64,000 nt of DNA from Chamaea fasciata (lineage: Eukaryota; Chordata; Aves; Passeriformes; Sylviidae): the NCBI GenBank assembly GCA_029207755.1, contig JARCOQ010000001.1, positions 91,871,637 to 91,935,636 of the forward strand. The letters are read 5' to 3'. Position 1 is the stretch's first letter, and every line of letters begins with the position of its first letter. Of this stretch, positions 1 to 12,500 are shown piece by piece. The position numbers and the translations under genes were made by a program. The notes below the pieces were generated by a model. It worked only from the letters and a program-made list of their open reading frames with translations. It had not been told where the DNA came from and did not search any database.

Positions 1-3000
1 GGTTTTCACAGCCTTTGGTTTGAAGCAGTAAGGGAGCTTCTAGGATGAATTAATAACATGTAGTTGATTCCAGTTGAGATCTTTCCTCCTGTACCTCAGT
101 TAATTTGCTTCTGCAGGAAAGTGATTTTATAAGGAAAAGAATGTTTTTGTATGAACTGATTTATAGGTTCTTACTTCTTTGCAAGAACAACCTGTTGAAG
201 GACCATTATTTTTTTTTTTTTCTAGAGACCAGTGCCCAAATTATGATTGAAGAAGGTAATTGAAGGGGTCTGCGTTTTTCAGACTTACTGTTGGTGGACA
301 CACCAAAAAGGAAAATTACTGCAAACTGTAAACAGTTTTCTAAATTTTGGTACATATACAGAAGAAAAAAATTTGAAAATCCCTCTGGACCAGGGTTGGG
401 TTTGTTGTTTTTTTGAGACCTGACACACAGAAATGCCTGCTAATCAGCTTCTCACCCCTGCAAAACCTTGTTTTAAGCTTTCATAGCTGTATTTTTTTCA
501 TTTTCATTACTACAGTCTAGCTTTTTGTAAAAGCAATTCCACTCCCATTAACATATACTTCAGGTACCAGGAACTAAATCAAGAATAACTTTGATGTGTG
601 GAAAGTGTGGAACTAGTTAATGTCTTGCTAACATCAAGGAGCGTGCGACTTGCGAAACAAACTGCGGTATTTGATACCGACTTGTACCCAGTTACTTTAG
701 ACACATTCCAGTATTGAAAACACATGTGCCATCTATGTTGCAAACCATATCCTCAAGAAACAGATTCCTAAAATGAAGGATTTAAAGCCTGATGAATGAG
801 GTGGATTTAAGATGTGTTTTAAATGGAACTACTCATATAGCTGTCTATATACAAAAGCATGTCTTTTTTAACCTCTACAGAGTCTACTGATTTTTAGCAT
901 TGATTTCTATAGCATTGTTTCACAAATGTTTTCGTAGTTACACCTTGAAAATACAGTAGTGTCTTTGAAAATGTCAGTCTGGAATAAACAATGAAAAGAC
1001 TGCTTTGGCAAAAAGTCCCCAAGCAAAAAACCGTTGAAATGGGATTTTCTGTCCTTATTTAAACATATATTTTAGCTGCTACATTAAAGTGATGATAAAC
1101 AAAGGACTACCTTGGGAATGCTCCAGTATCTATTAATATAGGTGTTCAGAAAATCCTTTTACCATGCATCCCATAGTTTAGCTTTCTAGGTTAGGTCTGA
1201 TTAGCTAAGTGAAAATATACTTGCTTTCCTGAAGCACCCCCTGGAGGTAAGGAATTCGTGTGTGTTGGCTTTTTTCCTTTGATTGTATAGGGAGTTCTGG
1301 TCCTAACTCAGGCAAGACACTTGAGAGAGTTGCATAGTTTGAAATGATATGAATACCTAGTTATTAATGCAGTAAGACCAAGTATTTTGTTTTAACCTTA
1401 TCTTCTCTCAATTGCTTAAATCCTTTCAATGTTTAGTCAACCTTATAGTTCTGCAGAGTTGTTTTTTTTTTTTTTTTGTGTAGAGGTAAGCATGTGAAGT
1501 GTGTTAATAAGTTACCATGAAAGTAATGTGGTCAGGCTGACAATACAATTTCAAGTTCAGTTCAACTTCGAGTTTTTTATTTCTTGTTAGTTGACATTTT
1601 ATTATTTGGGTGGGCTCAAGATTTTGTGTTTTAAGTTCAGAGTTTCTACAAATTATTTACTATGTACTATGTACCGAGTACTTAATTTGCCATGAATTAG
1701 TTGATAAAAATGATCCTTGTTCCAGTTCTGCTTTGGCAAGTGTAATTGCTATGCCTTTCTGATGTGCCTTGTGTGATAGTTTTATTTGTGGATCCATACA
1801 TCACCATTAAAGCAGAGAAGCAGCTACACAGTTCCTTGATACATCCTGTAAACAGCTGCAGATCTGTCTGTGCATGTGAAAATAGACAGCATCTGCTTAC
1901 TGGACTGTTTGGCTACCTGCTCTTAAAATGCTGTTTTTGTCTGAAAAGAAACAGATTCAATCCAGTTCTGTATATGTACCCTGTGTTTATATACTGAGCA
2001 GTATCCTATAGGCTAAGGCAAACAAAACATGAGGTGAAGGAACCACTTGGTGCAATGACACCAGTGTAACATTCTGTGATGGAGCTGTTTGTCTGGTAAA
2101 CCAGCATTGTGTTTTGCTGAATTCTATCCATGATGTCAAAATTCACGTATGATTTCTTTTTGTGTCTGTGAAAAGAATAAGACTATTAAAGTTTTCCCCT
2201 AATATGATGTGTTAAATATTCTTAGTTTGTCCTTGTATATTAGGGGTTATATGATGTTTTTGTTTTGTTAATAAATAGTCAAACTGAAATGTGCTGTTTT
2301 GTAGCAAAAATTCAATGCAACGTTAGTAATTTACTATTATATATAGATTTTCTTGCTCTTTGGCAATGGATGTTTCTCACTAGGAACCAAAATTATTTTA
2401 AATAGAAGGATATAATGAGATTCTGTTTAGGAGAAAGAAGCAGGGCAAATATACTTTTATATGTTTTTAACTTGGCACTAGACAAACTAACATTCTAAGT
2501 ATCTGGGCTGGTTGGGTTAAAAGGAAATCCAATGGATAGTTCTACACAGGAGAAAAATAAGATACTGTATCCAAGGAAGGAAAATGCTCCTTTATTTCTG
2601 GTTATGCTTGCAAAGACCCATTTCTCTGAGTGTTGAAAACTTCACAGGCATCTAATGATGAACAGCTGTTGTAGAGGAAGCTTAAGCTTGTGTCACTCTT
2701 TATAATATTTGAATTTATAGATCTGAATTGGCACCTGTTATCCAGGTGCCATCCAATATTGTTTGATCAGCACATGCAATTCAAACTTGGATCACTTCCA
2801 CATGGGAGTCTCATTAAATACAGTAAATTGTGTGGAATGCAACATTATTTAAATTTGTCCTTCACTACAATGTGCATCACTCTGATCTTACTGCCAGTAA
2901 AGAGGTAAAGGAGGTGTAGGGGTGTATGCTATGGGTGGTTTTCAAGAGAGAAGGGATTAGGCCACACTTTAAGTTTCATTTTGTGGGACATCAGTATGAG

Positions 3001-6000
3001 TGCAGAAAAACAAGTGGTTTCTGAAAGAAAGCAAGCATACTTTTGGAATTGTCATTATCTTCATGCTCCCTGTGGAAGGTTTAATCTCTCTATGGGAATG
3101 GTAATTAAAAATAAAGATTCTGGTTTTGCTGTCAGTAATAGAATAATTCTTCAGTTTATCCTGAGTTGCTGTCAAATCTGAAGAGGAAAAACGACTTATT
3201 TTTCTTCTGAGTTAGAAGACCAATACCACTCTTTTCCTGGAAGGTATTTAATGCAATTATCAGTTACACTTGAGGAGCACACTTTGGTTTACATGTTCCA
3301 TTTCTGGATTTTTTTTGGTATCTCCCTATCCAGTTCATTTGCTGTGGTTGCCATAAAATTTTAAGTACTTGCATTCAGCCCTATGGTGGTCATACCACCA
3401 CCTCACTCAGCAGCAGAAGTGAGGTACAAGGAGTGAGTGGACTGTGTATCTTTTGTGCAGTTAGTGCTCTGTACTGTTTGTAAGAAACACAGTAACTGAA
3501 GAACTTTGTGCATTGTTAAATGTCAGGATATTTCTGGGCTTCAAGATAGTATATATTGCCTACAAACTAAAAACCTCAACCCTGAAAGTGTAACACAAAA
3601 ATGTTACATTTGGAAAAAAACCAAACCCGAAACAGGTAGAAACTGTGACTAAATTTTTTTTTCCAGTCTGAGATTGCCTTGACTACGTTTGCACTGTTCT
3701 CAGATGTATTACTTATGAAGGGCAATAATTTTCTGAAGTGATCAGAGATAAGTATCTAATGGGCAATGAACTTTGTTTATCACTTTTTCATTGCTTGATA
3801 TCTAAATGTGTGATTATTGTGAAGAAATGTTTTGGTACCTTTCTTAGTATTTTAAATAGGTGCTGAAATCTTTAGTGGGCTGCCTTGAAAAATCTGTTGG
3901 TAGGTTGAAGAAGTAGAAATTGTTCAGGAAGGTGGTTTATGTGAGAGCCAGTTCAGATTTTGAGGGAAGGTAGTCTTAGTCCTTCAGCTGCAGTGATGTT
4001 TCTGTATGGGAGCTATTGAGAGTAGGTAGCCCACTATGAACTTTTTAATATGGACTTTAATTAGAGTGCTATTCCTACCACCTGCTGAAGTAGACTTGGA
4101 ATGTCTGCTGACCTGAAATGAATGCACGTGTTCAGTATTAATACTGCATGTCTGGATCCAGACAGCAATCTTTCATTTTGACATGCACATAGTCAAAGTA
4201 AATTAATGTTTAAAATCTGAATACTTGAAGTTCAGCCAGAGTGCATTTGTAATTATCTTCAGGCAAGTTTAAATGGAAATGCATGTGCTATTTTTATTCT
4301 TTATTTACAGTATGTACAGGTAAAATTTGTGATAATACTGTACGAGTTAATTATGTAAACTTGTTTTTTTCCTATTTGTGAACAGTATTTATTAAAAGAT
4401 TTAAAAACATTTCAGTGACAGCTTTCAGGTTCTGCATGGTTCAGTGTGTGCTTTGTGGGTTTTTTCCTATATCTTGAAAAATTGATCTAATTTGTTTTCT
4501 AGTTGTATATATACATGCAATTAGTCTTAGAAATTATTATTTTGTTTTGGGAAGGTTTAAATCATTGTAGATTTTGTGGTCAGAGAGCAAACTTATTTCT
4601 CAGAAGAAACATTCTCCAGTGAACAGCATTGTGGCCTTTCAGAGATTTGATGTGACCACAGCATCCCCTCCCTTAATATGTGTGTTCTTAAACCTCCAAG
4701 AAGGTAATTAGCCTAAATGTTGCCATTCATTCTATCCCTGATCACGCTACTGCAAAATTATTTTAACTCGCATATTTAAAAGAGAGCTGCAGCTCTGACA
4801 ACACAAACATTTTTGATACTGATTTTTGTTTGATTGTGAGTCAAGTGAAGTTCAAGCACTTAAGTACTTCTCAGTCAGCGTGAAACTTTAAAATGTTGCA
4901 AAACTGAGGTTCATGCATGTGTCTGCAGAAATTACAATTATTGGCAAGAAAATTGATGGATGTACTGCTGCATCAATTGCTTTTTACAGTAGCATAAGAA
5001 CGGGCAATCTTTCCAGTGATCCTTTTCTTTTTGTTTGTTAAAAATTAATAAATAACCCTAATGATTACTGGAGGTCATGTTCAAAAGCCTGTTGGTACAT
5101 TATCTATTTTACTTCTGTTGAGACTATAATGAACATACATCCAAAGCTGTTACCTGTGGAGCAATGTTCAGCTCTAAGTAGTTCAGAGAAACAGACAGGG
5201 TTTTAAAATCTGAAACTTACCAAGAACATAAATTTGTAAAAATCAGTCAAACAAAATAGACCATCACATCCCCCCAAAAACACCTCAATTAATTTTGAAT
5301 TATTAACATATATAAAAATGTTTGTGTTAGCGTAACTGCATCTGCACACGGATTGTGTTTGAATCTGAAAGTGGTGTAATGCTGATACTGGTTTTTGCTG
5401 GTAGATTCACAGGAGAAGTGTAAACATTGATAACCTGTAATAAGGGAAGTTTTGCTGCTGGCCAATGAAGGATCTTTCTTCTTTTGGACTCACGATTGAC
5501 GACTACTAGCTGAACAAAGAAGGAGCAAACAGATTTTTTTGTACTTAATTTTTCCTTCATTAGATAACTTGCTAACTTGAATTTGAGTTTTACTGTCTAA
5601 TTATAGAATTTGAGTGTGGAGACTTATTGGTTAAATTTTCAGTTCCTGTCTTTTATGTGTCCTATTTATAATGTTTATGGGTTCACCTGATACCTTACTT
5701 CCAGAAAGATTCATCTGTGGTGAATCTTACAGCAGTTTTTCTTGTTTCCTGGTTGACTGTGAATCTGTTTTTAAGCTATCTGCAGGCCAAAAAGAGATTC
5801 CTCACTTCTTCTTGTCTTACTGGCCTGTAGAAGGAAATAAATACTGCTTTGTGCCCTTGATTTTATAGCAGGAGATGCATGTGTGTGATTGCAGAGCCAT
5901 GTGTTTTGGAGTAATGTTGGTTTCATTGTATTATGCTTTGAAATACTGATTCTTTAGCTATGTAGTTTTTTGATCTTCAGGTGAAAAGTAGCTGCATTTC

Positions 6001-9000
6001 TAATCTGCTGACTCTCTTAGTTATCAGGATTTTTTCTTAAATTCTTACTTTTTTTTTTTTTTTTTTTTTTCCCCCTGTGTTACTTGTGTAAGTAAAAAAA
6101 GCCAAGAAAACCCAGCCAGGGATCAGGCTGTTGTTACATGTACTTCCATTATGCTATCTCATGTTCTTATGTCTGTATCCACATCTTAAGTCATTATACA
6201 GTCTTCTATGCGATTTTGTTCTAACAAAATACAGGGTACCAGAATCACACACTGAAAACATCAGTCAAGGAAAGAGAACGCTGCAGATATCAAGAGTAAT
6301 AATTCTTAAGGTTTTAATGATGTAATTTCAGAAATTAGGTAATTTAAGTCTTCATCTTAATATGACATAAATCAGCAAAAATTACTTTTTCTAAACCACC
6401 TTTTGGCCTACTTCTTTGCTGGTCTCCCAATCCCTGGTGTAAAACAAACATTGGATTTCAAGAGAAATTTTTCTTCTTTGTTACCACTTTATGAAGAAAG
6501 AAGCATGTAAACTCTGAAATGTTGTAAGGAATGCTTTATGACTCTTAAGTGCAGCTGTTAAATTTACATAGATTTTCCTTCTTGTTCCTCTCAAGCATTA
6601 GGTAGTGATCATTGCAAATATGTAACCAATAATGTCTGCCTACAAAGTAGTGCAATAATAACTCGGGGTTCTCTTCAGCAAATGTTACTGTGTCTTTTGC
6701 CATGGTCTGACAGGCATGACCTACATTTAAGAAAGCCCTCTGGGTCTGTCTGGTTCATTACTGTCTACTTGCAGATGCTTCTTCATAGATGGTTAGTTGA
6801 GATCCTCTTGCAGACCTCCAGGTTTTTATTTTTGCTACATTTTGCTACAGTGGTTTTGCAAATTCATGTTCTCCAGTAGCAGGAGCCTGGCTTGTTTGTT
6901 AGAATTTATGTGGAGCTTAGATTTAAGCATCTTTGTGTTTCTAATAGCAATATTGAGAGCATTATCATTTTTATGTCACTGAGCTTTAGGTTGTTCTGGG
7001 TTGTTAGATGAAAGTAAATACAAATGAAATATCTAGTCTCTATCCTAAATTCTGCATGAGAGCCTTTTTTCAGTAGACTGTTGGAAGTCGTTTTGCACAT
7101 AATTTCAAGCCATTTCCAAACCAGTGGATTTTAATAGTAAAGGAGGCTGTCTTGTATTTTCTCCTTTACTAATAGATTGTTGTATCTAAATGCTTGTTGT
7201 ATCTGGCATAACTTTTAAAGTTATGTAGTAATGATCTTTAAATTCATCAATACTGCTTGTGTTTGAAATGCAAATCCAGCAGACTGTATGGTTTGTACAA
7301 TTATTAATACTCTTTGTCTGTGTTGCTTAGTAGTTAAGAGGTTAAGCAGTTCATGGGGGGTGGTGGGGGCAAACAAAAGCAGTTTGCATTTTGTCAATTT
7401 TCAACTTCAGATATCAGTAAATCATTGCAGCAGCCTTTCTTATCAGTTGTTTGCACAAAAAAATAAGTGGAATGGGGGAGTGGAGAAAACCTGTTAGAGT
7501 TGTGTCTGAGGGGACCATCTGCTGTGGTTCCCAGTGTTGGCAGTGTGATAAGGGATAAGCTGTGTAAACAGAGGTACCACAAAAAAAGGCAGGCCCGGTT
7601 CAGGGAGGCATATTTATGATTTGGATTTGGGTTGATAAGAGCCTTAGAAAGTCAGGGATCTTAGAGTAAAAGTCTGTTAAGCAGAGTAGCGATGTATTTA
7701 ATCTGAAACTCCAGATGTAGCTTATTAGCATGAGTTTGCCTTTGGACTAACTTCTGTAGCTTTCTTCTGATTTATTGGGACTTCTGCAAACAGAAATTAT
7801 GGATGAGTTGCATGGTTAATCCAAATATTAGTACAAAATGCTGACACTTTTGTGTTTTGGAGACGTTCACTAGCAATTTGTATTCGTGCTTAATCAGCAA
7901 AAATAGATAAAGATTTGAAGAATGACCAGCAATGTTAATAAGTGTTTGATTTTTGGGAAAGAAATAGCCAGGTGGCAGAATAAGCATGCCTGTGTGAATA
8001 GTCAGAGGACAAGCTGATTGGTGGCTACTCACCTGCCCACAGGTGTCTCTCGTGTATCTCAATTTGATGTCTACATCTTAGACCTTTGGAAAGATGTAAA
8101 ATAGAAAGAGACTGTCTCTGGAAGTAGGGAGGGATTTTCCTGAGCCTCTTATTAGTCACACAGTGGTTGCTCATTACAGCAGGGTGGGGTGCAGGTGGCT
8201 GCCAGTCCACCTGCAGTGTACACAATGCTGTATGGATCAAAGAGCCTTAGCTCTGTTTGGACTAAGTCAGGCATCTGTTACTAAGGCCTCTCTAAGTAGC
8301 TAGTTCCAGTTCAAATTTCTGAGTTGGGGTCACTCATGTGTCTGGTTCTATGGTGACAGAAGTACAGGAAAAGGGGGAGTGGTTTTGCATTAAAAATGCA
8401 AAAAAGTTAAACTTTTCAGTTGTCAGTTTCAGTGTACTTACCAAAGTGTTTATGGGAAACATATGCACAATTTGCAATTTTGTTTTGGTTAATATGAGGC
8501 TTTTGCTACTAAGATTCCTTCAGTCATGTGTAAGACCTAGTAGGTATGAACTCTTCTGGAAAACCACACATAGAGTAATGTTCTGAGGAAAGGAGAATAT
8601 GATGAGCTGCTTGCTATTTGTCCAGGACTGTCTCCCTTTCCATCACACAAACTCTCCTCTCCAGTAGCTACATTGGGAAGGTAATGATTTCTTTCAGTCA
8701 GTGATGATGTGTGAAGACTGAAAGGGTGCCAATACCTTTGCCTTGCTAACTGCTGGAATGGGATATGCCACATTTGGGGAGACTTAGCCTGGGTGGATGT
8801 TGGCCAGCGGGTATGTGGTATTACTCCTTTGGGGTGGAGTAGCTACTATGAACTATTACCCTCTGTAAGGGGTTCAAGCCTGGAATTTGAAGTGCAGAGG
8901 TTTGGAACAGGCTGGGACCTGGAGTCTGTCTCAAACCTTTATGAGAAAGAAAGAAATTTTCAAATCTGAGAGGAGTTTGAGCAGGGTTGACCTGCAGGCC

Positions 9001-9244
9001 CATTTACTTTCTGGTGACTATAAGATCTGAAGATTTCTATTGCCTATAATTGAGCCAGTAATAGCATAAATGTTTTATTTTCCTAACTTTGGGATCTGGC
9101 AGCAGGTTTATAATAGCCCTGTTTTAAATATATCTGCTGTGTTCTCTGATGAATGCTCCCAGACCTTTCTGTGCAGGGATTTACTGATGTCCCTGGTGCA
9201 CGTGCAAGTAAGTTGTGCCCAGCTGTACTAAGATTTGCAACCGT
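1..9244. other. Intronic sequence without recognisable genes or repeats
   Basis: This is AT-rich sequence with T tracts at 209-221 (13 T), 1462-1477 (16 T) and 6049-6070 (22 T followed by five C). Open frames here are under 100 codons, overlap on both strands and carry no recognisable domain. A splice-like pair (acceptor ending 4310, donor at 4320) is reported among the findings. I see no coding exon. Confidence 0.6.
6049..6070 (+). repeat. T homopolymer (22 T)
   Basis: An uninterrupted run of 22 T followed by five C. It is the longest such run in the upstream intron and one of 11 T runs of 12 or more on this strand. Confidence 0.97.
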
Positions 9245-9502
9245 GGTGTCCAGTGATGGGACAAAAGGCAATGTGCATGAACTGAAAAACAAGAAATTCC
9301 ATTTAAACATCAGAAAAGAATTCTTTTTATAGAGTGATTTTTATCAAATCCTGTGACGTGTCTCTTCAGGTATAGAGTCTCCATCCGTGAAGACATTTAC
9401 AGCCCAACTTACGACAGCCCTGAGCAACCTACTCCAGTTGCTCCTGTGGCTGAGGGTGGAGATTGGACTGGAGGATCTCCAGTGGTTCCTTTGTGATTCT
9501 AC
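9245..9502 (+). mobile_element. CR1 LINE 3' fragment, old copy
   Basis: The stretch from GTCCAGTGATGGGACAAAAG through GAACTGAAAAACAAGAAATT to the sequence ending GGAGGATCTCCAGTGGTTCC and TTTGTGATTCTA follows the order of the CR1 3' region: the end of the reverse-transcriptase ORF, then the 3' UTR. It is clearly diverged and has small deletions around 9330-9380, where about 50 bases read unlike CR1. It is 5' truncated, as most bird CR1 copies are. It sits in the sense direction of CDKAL1. Boundaries are approximate to about 20 bases. Confidence 0.82.
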
Positions 9503-12500
9503 AAAATACTATAAGCTTCGGAAGCTTCTAGATAAGGAGGAAGATGTTGGGGAGGGGAAAAGACCTCTTTTTCCTTTTTATATGAGGTCTTCTGAGTTGT
9601 GGGTCCTTGGTGTTTATATTTTCAGTCTGTGTGTCTGCACTTGGGTTACTAGGATATCATGAGGTGTCTTTCTCTCACGGAGGAGGGAGGCTGGTTTTCT
9701 TGCACTTACGGGAAGTGAGGGAAGACAGAGAAGAATTTTACATGATTTTCCTTTATCTCATGGAAAGTGCTTTCTAACTCATCTTTAGGTAGTTTTTATG
9801 AAGTTGAATTCTGTACTAACCTAAGTGCTACTGTCTTTATCACTTCTTAAATGAAACTGCCTGAGTCTCAGTAAGGAGAAATGTGATTCTGCTACCATTT
9901 CCTTTGATCAAACTATGATCAAAACTTTAGAATTGATGTACTGTTGGAAGAGTGGCTTGATTTTTTTTTTTGCTCAGTTCAGGCTCAGTTATTGATTATG
10001 TGTGAAATACTATTGAGGGATGAGAAAGAACTCAAAGTGAGCATAAAGTACTTCTAAAAAATAATTTTTCAAGGCTGAATGCAGCACTTTGTCTTTATTA
10101 AACCACTTGATGTTTCTTTTATACTCCTTTTGGTTTGTGAAGGTTTTCTTCTTTTACTGACAGCCTTTTACCTTCATGCTTTGGAGACCTCCACCTTTTA
10201 TTGCTAGGGCTTAGTTATACTTTCATTGATTCTCATCTTGGTAGAATATTATACTCCTCAGCAAGGGTTTCATATGTAAGGCTCTCCACACAGAACTTTG
10301 GCTGAAATTAATGGGACACTTGCTAGGTGGTAGAGGTTGCTGGTTTTTCTTGGATTTTGCAAGAAGAGGAAGAAGATATTAAGAGTTTGCCTTTTGTTGT
10401 AGGGGATGTGTAGGAAATAGCTCCCTACTGGTGTATCCCTTTGAAAGAGTAAAGTTTCATCAGAGACAGAAAATGTGACCTGAAGAATTTAAGTGGGTAC
10501 CTGTTCGTCATCTGAACAAGATAAATTACGTGGGTATGTTTTTACATGTTGCTTAAAATGCTGATTTAGTGTATTTTTTCTCATCAGCAAACATCTGGTA
10601 TGCTACAAATAACCTACTCTCCTTAGGATATAAAAAAAATCTAAGTGCTTTAAATTACTGAGATTCTGCTTAACTACATGTGCATAATTATGAATAAATT
10701 GGTGGGTTAATTAATGACACTTTAATAATTCTTTTACAATTAGATTGAGTGATAGAAAGCAATTGTAAGCTGAACTAACTGTGAAGTTATTTTGTACACT
10801 GTTCCTGTGTCATCTACAGCATATGTTTATTAATACTTGATTCTGCTGTAATTTCATTTGGGTTTACTGCAGACACCCTGCATTACGAAACAAAGGATTC
10901 TGTTTCGTATAACCATGAGAACAGTATTTCAAATCTGTCATTATCTCTGGTCTGCTGCATTAAAAAGATTACCAGAGGAGAACATTGTGGGTCAGATGCA
11001 GGGTTTTATTTTTCTTTATTCTGATCTGCTATGGACTTCTCAGTTTTTTTTGTGGTTTTGAAAGTCTGTCTTACCTGCAACAGCATATGTTAGATGCTTG
11101 TTTCTTTGTAAACACATCTGTCCTAATTATGTTGTATTCTTTTCATGTTTTGAAGCCAAATATTGGAAGCTATGTAGACAAAACCTGCACTCAAGCTCCT
11201 GTCTGCTTTTTCTCACTTGAAGAAATAAAGTTAACCTTTCCAGGCATTATTTAATGTGCTGGAGACCTTTAAGTAGTTTCAACATTGAGTTCAGCTTCCT
11301 GTTTGCTCTTTTGCAGTTTCTGCAGTTGTTCTCAGATTTGCTGCTTCAACTAATAAAACTAATTAGAACTTGAAGAGTGGTTTTTGCTTTTACAACAGTA
11401 ATTTATTTTCCATTGGAAGTAATTGCCAAATGAGTGGAGTCTGTCAACCTGCTGTATACCTGCAGTATTCTGACAATGTAAGCTGTCTAAAAGATGAATT
11501 GTCTGTGAGGAAAGACCACATGTCCTTCCCTGGCTTGTGCGGTGGAGAGGTGCGCTAATAGATGGGAATGCAGACTGATAGAGAAATAATATTTTGGATA
11601 GCTTTTCTTCTTCATATTCTTTCCTCTTTCAAGTCATCTTTTATTTGTGCTGGCTTTAAAAATCATTGTATGAAAGATATCACAAAAATGTAATTCACTG
11701 GTTTCTTTAATAAGACTGAAGAAGCCTTTTTAGATGAAAAAGAATTAAAAGAAGTAATCATTAACATAATGAAAAGTTCTCTTGTCTTGAATTGTGATCA
11801 GTTTCAAAATTGATTTAGGTAATTGAATAGCTCAATTACTGTATGCTGACATAAGTACTGTATTGAGAGCTTTGGTAAGAGAAGCAACAAAGATGACCAC
11901 ATAACAAAAATGTGCACTCAGACACCTTCCTTTGCTGCTGTTCCAAATCATGGCCACTTGATTTCTGCTGCTGGTGGCTGGGAAGCAAGAGGTGATGGGC
12001 ACACGGATCCCTTCCTTGTGGTAGCACATCTCTGGTGTCCTGTGCGAATGGGAAGGGGCTGTGGGCTTCTGGCAGGAGCATTCAGGGGAGCAGGCAGCTC
12101 ACAGCCACTGCCCGGTGCTGGGGCTGGGCATCAGCTGTGGGATGTTGCTCCCAGCTGGTGCTGCTCTTCACTGCTCTGCATCCTTACAGGCCACCCATCT
12201 GTGTGTCAGACACCGGAAAACTAGGAAGGATTATTTGTTTTTACACATTGGTCCTGTATCTTCAGCCTTCTTGGAATACAAAGAAAATATCCAGCAACTT
12301 TATTTTTGTTCTAGAATATAGGTCTCTGCTTCTGTGTTCTCTGAGGCAGATAGATCAAAAGGGCACATAAGGTCTCATGACCTTCATAAAAACTCATGGA
12401 AGCAGTTTTGCTGTTCATTTTAAGGCACGAAGCAGCTTTTCCCATTTGCTTGTATTTAACTTGGGAATTATGGAAGAGCTGTGGAACACATTGCGGGTAA

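Noticed and set aside
7349..7368. G-rich run near 7355 as a G-quadruplex
   Set aside because: The sequence (GGGGGG, TGG, TGGGGG) does not give four separated runs of three G with normal loops.
11910..12370. GC-richer block with three overlapping frames as a possible exon or CpG island
   Set aside because: Few CpGs, no consensus splice-site pair around a frame I recognise, and no domain in any frame.
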